Shown here: positions 33,471 through 42,083 of the stretch, piece after piece
Layout of the letters: each line of letters opens with the position of its first letter
Numbering within the stretch: the stretch's first letter is position 1
Assembly (NCBI GenBank): GCA_005787345.1
Contig: SYBH01000021.1
Span: forward strand, 1-51,741
DNA length: 51,741 bases
Reading direction: 5' to 3'
DNA from: Actinomycetota bacterium
GTDB lineage: Bacteria; Actinomycetota; Acidimicrobiia; Acidimicrobiales; Acidimicrobilacustridaceae
Notes under the pieces: model-generated
Databases searched by the model: none
The model's input: only the letters and a program-made list of their open reading frames with translations
Told to the model about the DNA's origin: nothing
Made by a program: the position numbers and the translations under genes

Positions 33471-34516
33471 ACTTTTGCCTGCAGTCGCTCATCGAGTCGA
33501 CGCAATGCCCACTGCGCGTGTTCCTGCAACATGTCATCGTCGCCATCGCTCACAACAAACTTTTGGATCTCAGAGCGAACGCCTACAGAGTTCGGATCAG
33601 CCGTATTGCCCAGAGCAATGAGCGCGTTCCGACGCAAATACCGAGGATCTCGACGCGGGATGTACCAGCGCCCAAGTTCCGACAGAAGTTCACTGTCTTC
33701 GGCTTGCAACATCCACAACAAATCAGTCCAGGATGATGGCGCGTCGATGGTTTCCTTCGCCTGCGGACTGCGTCTCGCTGGCGGACACACTTCCTGACAT
33801 TCATCACATCCGTAGATGCGATCACCGAGTGCCTCACGGAACTCCATCGGGAACGTGCCTTCAGCCTGAACCAACCACGCAAGACAACGTCGGGCATCAA
33901 CAATGCCAGGGGCGACGATTGCTCCGGTCGGACATCCGTCGAGACACCGTCGACACGTTCCACATCCGTCGGGTACAGGTTCAGATTGATCCAGTTCTGC
34001 ATCGGTGACGATTGAGCCAAGCACGACCCAACTTCCGTAACCGGGCACTAGGAGGTTGGCATTGTGTCCGAACCACCCCAACCCCGCGCGCTGCGCTGCA
34101 GCACGATCGACAAGCGCATTGTCATCGAGCACGACACGAGTGCGATGGCCTGCGTCTTCAAGGACGGTTGCAACCTCATCAAGAGCGGCGCGCAAAGCTG
34201 CGTAGTGATCGGTGATGGCGTAGCGAGCAACACGACCAGCAGGACCATCGAATGACGGTTCGCTCACTGGTCCTGCGGAATACGGAAACGCTCCGACAAC
34301 GAGTGAACGAGCACCGGCAAGGATTCGCGCCGGATCAGTTGAACGCTCCGGATCGCGATAGGTGAACGCCATGCCCCCGTGGAGGCCCTCGGCTTTGCGA
34401 GTTTCGAGAACTTCGCGGGTGTCGGTAAAGGGTTCGACCGCCGCAACACCGAGGGCGACGAGTCCGGCACGCTGAGCCGCATCGTTGAGTAGGTCGATGA
34501 GATCGGGCGCGTTCAC
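33467..34516 (-). CDS. queG: Epoxyqueuosine reductase QueG
   Basis: Cobalamin- and Fe-S-dependent reductase for the last step of queuosine formation in tRNA. 349 residues: RSLVVGAFPYS, RYAITDHYAALRAAL, RAGLGWFGHNANLL, GSWVVLGSIVTD, two 4Fe-4S sites (CGTCRRCLDGCPTGAI and the YGCDECQEVCP cluster), and a C-terminal HEAT-like region (YLRRNALIALGN, EHAQWALRRL). All cluster Cys are present. It starts 25 bases behind the Cys-rich gene. Queuosine genes are patchy in actinobacteria, so salvage or an older acquisition is possible. Confidence 0.93.
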   Translation of the reverse strand: MNAPDLIDLLNDAAQRAGLVALGVAAVEPFTDTREVLETRKAEGLHGGMAFTYRDPERSTDPARILAGARSLVVGAFPYSAGPVSEPSFDGPAGRVARYAITDHYAALRAALDEVATVLEDAGHRTRVVLDDNALVDRAAAQRAGLGWFGHNANLLVPGYGSWVVLGSIVTDAELDQSEPVPDGCGTCRRCLDGCPTGAIVAPGIVDARRCLAWLVQAEGTFPMEFREALGDRIYGCDECQEVCPPARRSPQAKETIDAPSSWTDLLWMLQAEDSELLSELGRWYIPRRDPRYLRRNALIALGNTADPNSVGVRSEIQKFVVSDGDDDMLQEHAQWALRRLDERLQAKV

Positions 34517-34541
34517 CGACCCATTGTCTCAGGTGAAACGA

Positions 34542-34781
34542 TCAGCCCGTGCGGTGGCGGTGCTGCTGGGAGTCACCCGGGCGCCCACGATGACGAAGTT
34601 CCGGGACCAGCCCTGACTCCGCCAGCATTTCGAGTGCCCGATACTCGTTGAGGTCGACCACGACGGCGTCGCCCGGCTCTCGGGAGCAGATGAATGACAC
34701 GACACAGTCACTGCATGCATCGGTGTGCTGCATGACGCAGGTATCGCAGTCGATCGTGAAGGAAGGGGAAGGTGTGTCCAT
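34542..34781 (-). CDS. Small Cys-rich protein, probable metal binder
   Basis: 79 residues from ATG at 34781. Five Cys in the N-terminal half (12, 15, 23, 26, 32: CDTC...ACSDC...IC) suggest a zinc or Fe-S site; the second half has VVDLNEYRALEMLAESGLVPEL and a His/Arg-rich end. Family not recognised. First gene of the minus-strand operon leading to queG. The gap to the divergent molybdenum enzyme is 77 bases and must hold both promoters; I see no clear -35/-10 pair. Confidence 0.7.
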   Translation of the reverse strand: MDTPSPSFTIDCDTCVMQHTDACSDCVVSFICSREPGDAVVVDLNEYRALEMLAESGLVPELRHRGRPGDSQQHRHRTG

Positions 34782-34858
34782 GCCGAAAGACTGCCGAACG
34801 GGTGAGACAGTCCCTCGGTCTACGCTCTGATCGTTCCAACGCACCGGGGGGTCGCACC

Positions 34859-37141
34859 ATGGAAGTTCCCGTCGCCACACCGACAGCACGCCAAAAAGTC
34901 ATCGGTCGCCAGCACCGGACCGAGCCCGATGGCACCCGAGTGTTCTTGCGTCAATGCCCACTGTGCGAGTGCATGTGCGGCCTCGAGGTTCATCTTGACG
35001 ACGACGACCATGTGAAGGTCATCCGTCCCGACCGAGACGATGTGTGGTCGAAGGGCTTCATCTGCCCAAAGGGCACCACGCTCGGCCGACTCCACGAAGA
35101 CCCCGACCGCATTCGCGTCCCCATGATCCGCGAGGGCGAAACATGGCGAGAGGTCTCATGGGACGAAGCCTTCGCAAAATGCGAAGAACTCCTCCATGGC
35201 GTTCTCAACGAACATGGCATCGAATCGATGACCGCATTCATTGGCAACCCTGCAGGTCATTCATTCAGCCTCAGTCGCTATGGCGCACTCCTCATGGGTC
35301 AGGCCAACTTCCCGATGATTTATTCCGCGGGCACCGTCGATCAGTGGCCGAAGAACGTGTCGTCAGTCTTGATGTACGGAAACATGTGGAAGATCCCCAC
35401 GGTCGACATCGCGCACACCGATTACTGGGTGATCATGGGCGGCAATCCGCAGGCCTCCGGCGGTTCGCTTCTCGCAAGCCCTGATCAGCTCGCTCAGATC
35501 GACGGCATCAAAGCGCGCGGCGGTCAGGTCATTGTGATTGATCCCCGTCGAACAATCACCGCCGACCACGCAACCGAGTGGCTTCCGATTGTTCCCGGAA
35601 CCGACGCAGCATTCCTTCTCGCCGTGTGCAATGTCATCTTCTCCGAAGACCTCTTCACTCTTGGCAATGTCGAGGGTCTCGTTGAAGGTGTCGAACAAGT
35701 TCGCGAAGCATGTATCGATTTCACGCCTGAACGAGTTGCGGACTTCTGTCGGATTCCCGCCGAAACCATTCGTCGTATCGCCCGCGATCTCGCTAACGCC
35801 GAGCGCGGTGGCCTTTACGGCCGCATCGGCCTGTGCAATCAGGAATTCGGAACCCTTGCATCGTGGCTTGTTGACGTCGTCAACATCATCGCCGGGCAGT
35901 TCGACAAGTCAGGCGGCATGCTGTTCGGTAAGCCCGCCGCTAAGCCCATTACGTGGGTACCCGACACCAAGATCATGGGCGAGCCAGAGTTCGGGCGCTG
36001 GCGCAGTCGCGTCCGTGGCGCACCCGAAATTCTTGGTCAAGTTCCGTGTTCGTGTTTGGCCGAAGAAATCGCAACCCCAGGCAAGGGCCAAATCAAGGCG
36101 CTCATCAATATTGCTGCGAACCCCGCTCTTTCGGTTCCGGACTCTCAGAATCTTGAAGACGCACTGCCATTGCTCGATTGCTTAATTGCGATCGACTGCT
36201 ACATGAACGAAACCACACGATTCGCGCACGTTCTGCTTCCCGGCCCGTCACCCCTTGAGTCCCCGCACTTCGACGAACTCATGTGGGCCTGGTCGATTGG
36301 TAGTGCATCGAAGTGGAGCGACCAATTGTTCGATACGGGCGAGGACTACGTGCCCGAATGGGAAATTCTCGCTCGTCTCGGTTGGTTGTGTGCCGGCAAC
36401 AACGACGCCGACTTCAATTTCGAAGCACTCGACGACGGCTGGTTCACCACCATGTGTCATATGTACGGGCGCGATCCCGAAACGACTCTTCCTCTCTACG
36501 ACCATGGTGGCCCCGAGCGCATGATCGACCTGCAGTTGCGAATGGGTCCGTGGGGCGACCGTTACGGCGAAGACCCCGATGGCCTCAACCTGCAAAAGGT
36601 GAAAGACGCGGTGCACGGTGTCGACCTCGGCCCAATGGTTCCCAATCGTCTAAGCGAAGTAATCGGAACGCCTTCAGGAAAGATTGAGCTCGCACCCGAG
36701 TACATCCTCAGCGATCTTCCACGGTTGAAGAAGGCACTCGACCGAGACCCCGATGCCTATGTGCTGGTGAGTCGACGCAATATCAAGTCGAAGAACACCT
36801 GGATGCACAACATCAAGGTGTTGGTGAAAGCAGGAAATCGCTGCACACTCATCGTGCATCCCGACGATGCGACCGAACTTGGCCTGACCAATGGAGCAAG
36901 TGCACGTGTCACAAGCGAAGCCGGTTCCATCGAAGTTCCCGTTGAAATCAGCGACGAAATGATGCGCGGTGTCGTCTCGCTTCCCCATGGGTGGGGCCAC
37001 GACAAAGCAGGCACGCGTCTCTCTGTTGCTCGTGAACATGCAGGCGTAAATTCAAACCTGCTGGCTCCCGGACACTTCGTTGATCAGCTTTCCGGTAATC
37101 AAGCAGTGAACGGCATTCCCGTCGAGGTCGTTCCCGCCTAG
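34859..37141 (+). CDS. Molybdopterin-dependent oxidoreductase (DMSO reductase/FdhA superfamily)
   Basis: 760 residues from ATG at 34859. N-terminal 4Fe-4S site C33, C36, C40 and C69 (QCPLCECMCGLEV ... GFICPKG), then bis-MGD domains with WDEAF, AFIGNPAGHSF, STVDQ-like AGTVDQWPKNVSS, MGGNPQASGG, VIDPRRTITA and LPIVPGTDAAFLLA, and the C-terminal MGD domain (MHNIKVL, SLPHGWGHD). No Tat signal, so cytosolic. No Cys/Sec is obvious at the usual formate-dehydrogenase metal-ligand place; substrate unknown. It may act with the membrane-anchored protein 10 bases downstream. Confidence 0.88.
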   Translation: MEVPVATPTARQKVIGRQHRTEPDGTRVFLRQCPLCECMCGLEVHLDDDDHVKVIRPDRDDVWSKGFICPKGTTLGRLHEDPDRIRVPMIREGETWREVSWDEAFAKCEELLHGVLNEHGIESMTAFIGNPAGHSFSLSRYGALLMGQANFPMIYSAGTVDQWPKNVSSVLMYGNMWKIPTVDIAHTDYWVIMGGNPQASGGSLLASPDQLAQIDGIKARGGQVIVIDPRRTITADHATEWLPIVPGTDAAFLLAVCNVIFSEDLFTLGNVEGLVEGVEQVREACIDFTPERVADFCRIPAETIRRIARDLANAERGGLYGRIGLCNQEFGTLASWLVDVVNIIAGQFDKSGGMLFGKPAAKPITWVPDTKIMGEPEFGRWRSRVRGAPEILGQVPCSCLAEEIATPGKGQIKALINIAANPALSVPDSQNLEDALPLLDCLIAIDCYMNETTRFAHVLLPGPSPLESPHFDELMWAWSIGSASKWSDQLFDTGEDYVPEWEILARLGWLCAGNNDADFNFEALDDGWFTTMCHMYGRDPETTLPLYDHGGPERMIDLQLRMGPWGDRYGEDPDGLNLQKVKDAVHGVDLGPMVPNRLSEVIGTPSGKIELAPEYILSDLPRLKKALDRDPDAYVLVSRRNIKSKNTWMHNIKVLVKAGNRCTLIVHPDDATELGLTNGASARVTSEAGSIEVPVEISDEMMRGVVSLPHGWGHDKAGTRLSVAREHAGVNSNLLAPGHFVDQLSGNQAVNGIPVEVVPA

Positions 37142-37151
37142 CCTCACCAAG

Positions 37152-37625
37152 GTGTCCACCTGGATCTTTCTCGGCGTTCTCGCTCTTGCAACCTTCATCG
37201 TGCTGGGTTTCTACGGACTCTCAATTAGCGGTTGGAAAGCACCCGCGGCGCGCACTGACCTTGCAGCGCCCGGACACTTCGTGCGCATGCGCGGCGTTGA
37301 GAATGAAATCGATCTCGGACGCGGTTGGCGATCAACCGACGACCCCGACGCTGCGTGGCACCTCTGGTGGATTCCAACAACTACCGAAATTGTCGGTCTC
37401 CGAACGAGCGAACTTCCTCCCCCGCCAGGACCGTTCTATCTGGGACCGGTCTACGGCCGCAGCCCACTCGACCCTGTTGGAGTGCACCACTTCACCGGCA
37501 TGCGCATTCTTGGCTATTGCGAGACGAGGCCAAGCCGCGCCCTTTGCGATGAATTGCGACCACTGCCTGACGGACTCGATCAGTTCACCGGCGGCACGCA
37601 CTCGGCCACCGATATCACCAGTTAA
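37152..37625 (+). CDS. Membrane-anchored protein, unknown function
   Basis: 157 residues from GTG at 37152. One N-terminal membrane segment (about 4-24) and a Trp/Pro-rich domain of about 130 residues (DDPDAAWHLWWIPTTTEI, ELPPPPGPFYLGPVYG, VHHFTGMRILGYCETRP) with two Cys. Family not recognised. It follows the molybdenum enzyme closely and overlaps the convergent beta-propeller gene by 11 bases at the 3' ends. Confidence 0.65.
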   Translation: MSTWIFLGVLALATFIVLGFYGLSISGWKAPAARTDLAAPGHFVRMRGVENEIDLGRGWRSTDDPDAAWHLWWIPTTTEIVGLRTSELPPPPGPFYLGPVYGRSPLDPVGVHHFTGMRILGYCETRPSRALCDELRPLPDGLDQFTGGTHSATDITS

Positions 37626-38889
37626 GCGCGCTCACCGTAGAGAACGAACACGCATACACCGTTCGACCTTCGCCGGCCGCAGGAAATACGACAGATTGCA
37701 AGGGGCTACCTGAATCAAGTCGCACGACTTCACGTCCGCTTGCTAGTTCGCGCACAACGAACTGCTCCATCCAACGCTCGTTGTCGTGATGGGCAGACAG
37801 GAAGAACCCAGAGGTTGGATCAAGGATCATGTGCGATCCATGGTTTTGTTCAACACTCCAACAAGGCGATGTCGAACCATCAGCATCAATGTCGAACGCA
37901 GCGAGAACACCATTTGCGCTGTCGAAACCGACGGCGATCATACGGCGCTCATCAATCAACGGCGGATTGGCAACCATTCCATTCGGCAGCCCGCAAATTT
38001 CTGTGAGTGATACGGCAGCAGTTTCGAGATCGACACGGACCAGATGTAGCGGAGCCGGCGAAATTCCTTGACCCCGGAACGTTCCGACATAGTTCTCGCT
38101 TCCGCCGCCGTTATCGAGGAACCACGCTGCACCAAGAGCAAGAACTGCGTCCCATCCGTAGGTTTGACCTTCGATGGTGCGATACCGAGGTGCGAAGGTT
38201 GCATCGAGCTCAAGCGAAGTGCCATTCCACATGACTCGGAACAGGGAATGATCGCCTACGACATAGATGGTGTTGCCATCGGCAGAGAGTCGAGCAATTG
38301 AGGGCTCAGGGAGTTCAACACGAGCAACGATTTCGAATGTCGTCGGCGCGAGCACGAGGACTTCACAGTTTTCAGCAACAAATGACTCGTCGGCGCCAGG
38401 AAGGCGACCGCCGAAGTCTTTCGTAACGATGTGACCGTCAGGAAGAACAACAAATGAGTTGTACGGACGGTCCCGCGGCAGTTCCGCCGAAACCTCAACC
38501 TCGAGGTTCGTGTTCAGTCGGTGTGCGTGGTTCCCAAAGACAACGATGAGCGAACCATCGGCATGTGCAGCAATGCCACCCGGCCACGCCGAACCACCCG
38601 GTAGTTCGTCAACTCGGCTCAGCGTTTCCAACGTGGCGGGATCAATGCGCTCCACCCAACTTGTCTGGACGGATCGTTCGCCACCCACGCTATGGCCGTG
38701 CAGAAACACTTCGCCTAGGTCGCGGCGAACCACCATCGTGGCTCCATGCGCATCGCGCGAAACAACATGAGGATCGCCAGTCTCAACTCCAGCGAATGCA
38801 CCTGCAGCCATCTGCTGACGCCATGGTCCTGCGTCTTCTGCTGGCCAGGCACTTGGCCAGTAACCGGAAGTGGGCAACGACTGGCTCAC
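37615..38889 (-). CDS. Beta-propeller-type protein, unknown function
   Basis: 424 residues rich in strand-turn repeats with G-x-I/L-x-V and D-A-x-L-x-x patterns (DPATLETLSRVDELPGG, DGSLIVVFGNHAHRL, LPDGHIVTKDFGGR, SADGNTIYVVGDHSLF, LDNGGGSENYVGTF), fitting a six- or seven-bladed propeller. No signal peptide. Asn/His/Gly-rich loops (QNHGSHM, SAHHDNERW) could form a metal or substrate site as in SMP30/strictosidine-synthase-like enzymes. The ATG overlaps the sulfatase stop (ATGA), so the two are coupled. Confidence 0.72.
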   Translation of the reverse strand: MSQSLPTSGYWPSAWPAEDAGPWRQQMAAGAFAGVETGDPHVVSRDAHGATMVVRRDLGEVFLHGHSVGGERSVQTSWVERIDPATLETLSRVDELPGGSAWPGGIAAHADGSLIVVFGNHAHRLNTNLEVEVSAELPRDRPYNSFVVLPDGHIVTKDFGGRLPGADESFVAENCEVLVLAPTTFEIVARVELPEPSIARLSADGNTIYVVGDHSLFRVMWNGTSLELDATFAPRYRTIEGQTYGWDAVLALGAAWFLDNGGGSENYVGTFRGQGISPAPLHLVRVDLETAAVSLTEICGLPNGMVANPPLIDERRMIAVGFDSANGVLAAFDIDADGSTSPCWSVEQNHGSHMILDPTSGFFLSAHHDNERWMEQFVVRELASGREVVRLDSGSPLQSVVFPAAGEGRTVYACSFSTVSALNW

Positions 38890-41150
38890 TGACGAGCCAT
38901 ACCAGCGCGTTGAGATGCCGCCGCTTCATCAGCGGATTCGGGTTTGCGAGACTTTGCGAGCTCGATATCGACGCGATGAAGGGTTCCTTCGAACGGAAAC
39001 GCATCGGAATAGCGACGGCTTACTGGCAAACCATGGTCGAAGCCGATGCTTGATCCCATACTCGAGATCACACGCATCACAAAGGGGAACTCGACGGTGC
39101 CGCATTCGGCCCCATCGATCACAACTGACGCGTGGCCACCCTTCCCTGTGCGTTCGAATCGAACACCGACTACCGAAGCCCCAACTGGCACCTCGCGGTC
39201 TGATTCGACTTCGTAGTGATCACCAAAGACGTTGTAATCGAAGATGAGGCGATCGTTCTGAATGAACACGGTGAGACCGCTATTGCCGTTGCCGAGTGCG
39301 TACAACACGCCGCCCTCGCCGGCTTCACGGTCGATGGTTGCGTTGAGCGTCCAACTCCGACCACCCAACGAAGCAGAACTCTGCGACGGCAGTGGCGCCA
39401 TGGGTGGGTAATAGGAATAGCGACGGTCGGGGCGATGGGGCGAATGTTCTCCAAAACGCGCACCAAACAGTTCGACACCGCGATCGTCGAGGGGAAGAAC
39501 TCCATAGGTTTCGGCCTCGGCCCACCACTGTTCGATCATCTGGGCAAGACGTTCGGGCTCAACCGCAGCCAAGTCGTTGCACTCGGAAGGATCGACGTTG
39601 AGGTTGTAGAGCTCCCACACGTCCTCATCGAACGAAACGCCGGGAGTATGGCGCGTGACGGCTTTCCAACCTGCGTCGTACATCGCACGATGGCCGAACA
39701 TTTCGAAGTACTGGACATCGTGGTTCGTTGGCGCGTCGGTGTTCGCGAAGGAATAGGTCATCGACTCGCCGGCAATCGGGAACTGCTCAACACCGCGGTA
39801 CACCGCAGGCGCCTCGACGCCGATGATGTCGTAAATGGTTGGCGCAACATCGGTGACGTAATGGAACTGGTCGCGAATTGCACCGCCGTCAGCGATACCT
39901 GCCGGCCAATGCATCACAAACGGAACATGCACCCCACCTTCGTGAGTGTTTTGCTTATACCACCGAAACGGCGTATTTCCTGCTTGCGCCCAGCCCCATG
40001 GATAGTTCGCATGCGAATCGGGGCCACCGATTTCTGGGATGCGATCGACGGCTTCGTCCGGAGTTTCAATCATGAAGTTGAAGAACTTCATCTCGTGCAG
40101 AACGCCGAACGGCCCGCCTTCTTGGCTTGCTCCGTTGTCGGCCATCACCACGATGACGGTGTTGTCTAACTTCCCGAGCGCATCGAGTTCATCGACCAAG
40201 CGGCCAATTTGCGCGTCGGTGTGTTCAAGGAACGCACCAAATGCTTCCTGCAATGCAAGTGCAAGATTCTTCTGGTTTTCGGGGAGGGAGTCCCAAGGTT
40301 CGACACCCGGGTTACGCGGTGCGAGTTGGGTTTCAGCGGGAACCAGACCGAGTTCGATCTGCTTGGCAAACCAGCGCTCGCGCGCAACATCCCAGCCTTC
40401 GTCGTACTTGCCGCGATGACGAGCGAGATACTCCTCGGGCGCCTGATGCGGAGCATGGGTGGCACCGAATGCGAGATAGGTGAAGAACGGACGATCGGGT
40501 CGAATCGAAACGGTGTCGTGGATGAACTCGATTGCTTTGTCAACGAGGTCCTCGCTGAGGTGGTACCCCTCGGCCGCAGTTGCTGCCGGATCGACTCGAT
40601 GGTTGTCATACACAAGGTCTGGGGCGAACTGATCGGTTTCGCCATCGAGGAATCCGTAGAAACGATCGAAACCGCGTTGCAATGGCCATGCGTCGTACGG
40701 GCCGGCAGCGGATGCTTCGTCCATGGGACACAAATGCCACTTGCCGAGCGCAAAGGTTGTGTAGCCAACCTCACGCAAAACCTCACCCATTGTGGTTGCA
40801 TTCTCAGAAATGCGACCAGTCATGTGCGGATAGCCAGTGTTGAAATTAGCGATACTGCGCATTCCGACGGTGTGGTGATTGCGGCCTGTCAGCAGTGCTG
40901 CTCGAGTCGGCGAGCACAGCGGCGTCACATGGAAGTTCGAAAAGCGCAGACCATTGCTGGCCAACTTGTCGATGTTCGGCGTAACCATGTCGGAGCCAAA
41001 GCAATTGAGGTGCGAGAAACCGAGATCATCGAAAAGCACGACAACAACGTTGGGAGCTTCGTCACCAGGGTGTTTGGCCGGTGGCCACCACGGAGTCGAT
41101 TCAGCGTGCGTGCGACCAATCTCGCCACCAAAGTTCGCGTTCAATGACAT
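38886..41150 (-). CDS. Arylsulfatase family protein with C-terminal lectin-like domain
   Basis: 754 residues. Type I sulfatase: metal-binding VVVLFDDLGFSHLNCFG, the formylglycine motif CSPTRAALLTGR (Cys79 to be oxidised by the formylglycine-generating enzyme), GKWHL, ATHAPHQAPEEYL and MADNGAS. After about residue 590 a domain starting GGRSWTLNATIDRE has beta-sandwich (LamG/concanavalin-like) character. No signal peptide is visible, so a cytosolic enzyme acting on imported sulfate esters is likely. The ATG at 41150 overlaps the SDR stop by one base. Confidence 0.9.
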   Translation of the reverse strand: MSLNANFGGEIGRTHAESTPWWPPAKHPGDEAPNVVVVLFDDLGFSHLNCFGSDMVTPNIDKLASNGLRFSNFHVTPLCSPTRAALLTGRNHHTVGMRSIANFNTGYPHMTGRISENATTMGEVLREVGYTTFALGKWHLCPMDEASAAGPYDAWPLQRGFDRFYGFLDGETDQFAPDLVYDNHRVDPAATAAEGYHLSEDLVDKAIEFIHDTVSIRPDRPFFTYLAFGATHAPHQAPEEYLARHRGKYDEGWDVARERWFAKQIELGLVPAETQLAPRNPGVEPWDSLPENQKNLALALQEAFGAFLEHTDAQIGRLVDELDALGKLDNTVIVVMADNGASQEGGPFGVLHEMKFFNFMIETPDEAVDRIPEIGGPDSHANYPWGWAQAGNTPFRWYKQNTHEGGVHVPFVMHWPAGIADGGAIRDQFHYVTDVAPTIYDIIGVEAPAVYRGVEQFPIAGESMTYSFANTDAPTNHDVQYFEMFGHRAMYDAGWKAVTRHTPGVSFDEDVWELYNLNVDPSECNDLAAVEPERLAQMIEQWWAEAETYGVLPLDDRGVELFGARFGEHSPHRPDRRYSYYPPMAPLPSQSSASLGGRSWTLNATIDREAGEGGVLYALGNGNSGLTVFIQNDRLIFDYNVFGDHYEVESDREVPVGASVVGVRFERTGKGGHASVVIDGAECGTVEFPFVMRVISSMGSSIGFDHGLPVSRRYSDAFPFEGTLHRVDIELAKSRKPESADEAAASQRAGMARQ

Positions 41151-41983
41151 CACTTGGCTCCGTTCAATGGCAGCATCGACGGAGTATCGCCGCGCTGTTG
41201 CGACTCATTGCGGTGCTGCGCCCGAACATGGGTCACCTCGTGGGTGAGAATCCAGAATGAATTATTCCGCACAGCATCGACGACATTGCCAGCAACGACA
41301 GCAGGATCAATCGCCTTCGACTTCATGAACGATTCAAGCATTTCGATCGGGACATGATCGGGTTTGGGAAGGCCGAGATGGGCCGGAGCATTGCGAGTCG
41401 ACTCAAAGATCTTCGTGTCGACAAGTTCGGGGCAAAGACATGGCACCCCAACACCTGTTCCAGCGAGTTCCATAACCAACGTTTCTGACAAACCAACTAC
41501 CCCGTATTTCGCCGCGTGATACGCGCCGAGCATCGGCGTTGCACAAAGTCCGGCTTCGGATGCCGTATTGACGATGTGACCTTCGCCTTGTTTCACCATT
41601 AGCGACGTGAACGCCTCGACGCCATAGGCGACACCGAGAAGATCGACACCAATCACCCACTCCCATACAGCAGGATTTGTCTTCCACGTTGGCTTGCCCG
41701 TTCCACCAACTCCGGCATTGTTGAAAAGCAGATGCACAGCGCCGTAACTCTCGACAGCGAAATCGCGAAGGGCCGCAACCTGCGCTGCGTCGGAAACATC
41801 CAACACAAAGGGAGCGACTGCAGCGCTATCGGCTTGCAAGCGCGCAACCTGTTCGTTGAGGAGAGGGGCTTCGATATCGGCCATCACGACCGACATGCCT
41901 TCGGCAACGAATCGTTCTGCAGCGGCGAGGCCGATACCCGACGCAGCGCCGGTAACGACTGCGACTTTGCCTTGGAGTTCCAT
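41150..41983 (-). CDS. Short-chain dehydrogenase/reductase (SDR), classical type
   Basis: 277 residues: TGAASGIG cofactor loop, ADIEA (NAD preference likely), LLFNNAGVGG, IVNTASEAGL and catalytic YHAAK. Start chosen at ATG 41983, 7 bases after a GAGGGG ribosome binding site; an ATG 6 bases earlier would be too close to that site. It heads an operon with the sulfatase and the propeller protein and may oxidise the alcohol set free by sulfatase action (an inference). Confidence 0.88.
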   Translation of the reverse strand: MELQGKVAVVTGAASGIGLAAAERFVAEGMSVVMADIEAPLLNEQVARLQADSAAVAPFVLDVSDAAQVAALRDFAVESYGAVHLLFNNAGVGGTGKPTWKTNPAVWEWVIGVDLLGVAYGVEAFTSLMVKQGEGHIVNTASEAGLCATPMLGAYHAAKYGVVGLSETLVMELAGTGVGVPCLCPELVDTKIFESTRNAPAHLGLPKPDHVPIEMLESFMKSKAIDPAVVAGNVVDAVRNNSFWILTHEVTHVRAQHRNESQQRGDTPSMLPLNGAK

Positions 41984-42002
41984 GTTCATGCCCCTCAAAG
42001 TT

Positions 42003-42022
42003 CGCCAACGGGTATGTTGGCG
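42003..42022. promoter_or_regulatory. Palindrome in the divergent SDR promoter region
   Basis: CGCCAAC-GGGTAT-GTTGGCG, a perfect 7-6-7 inverted repeat 20 bases upstream of the minus-strand SDR start. Placed where an operator would block that gene; an mRNA hairpin is the alternative. Confidence 0.4.
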
Positions 42023-42031
42023 GAGATGGTT

Positions 42032-42050
42032 GTGTCAATAACACTGACAC
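42032..42050. promoter_or_regulatory. TetR-type operator candidate
   Basis: GTGTCA-ATAACAC-TGACAC, a perfect 6-7-6 inverted repeat of 19 bp midway between two divergent SDR genes. Size and the TGACA half-site fit TetR-family operators. The regulator gene is not in the window. Confidence 0.45.
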
Positions 42051-42083
42051 GACTGACGCTACCGAAGATCCCGGAGGCCTGCC

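Noticed and set aside
37615-37625. Overlapping 3' ends suggesting a frameshift in the small membrane-anchored gene or the propeller gene
   Set aside because: Both frames run to plausible ends and short convergent overlaps recur in this window (42812-42833, 44791-44819).
39216-41147. Two long plus-strand open frames (about 317 and 312 codons) across the sulfatase region
   Set aside because: They lie wholly antisense to a well-recognised sulfatase, have no family motifs and show composition typical of frames opposite GC-rich genes.
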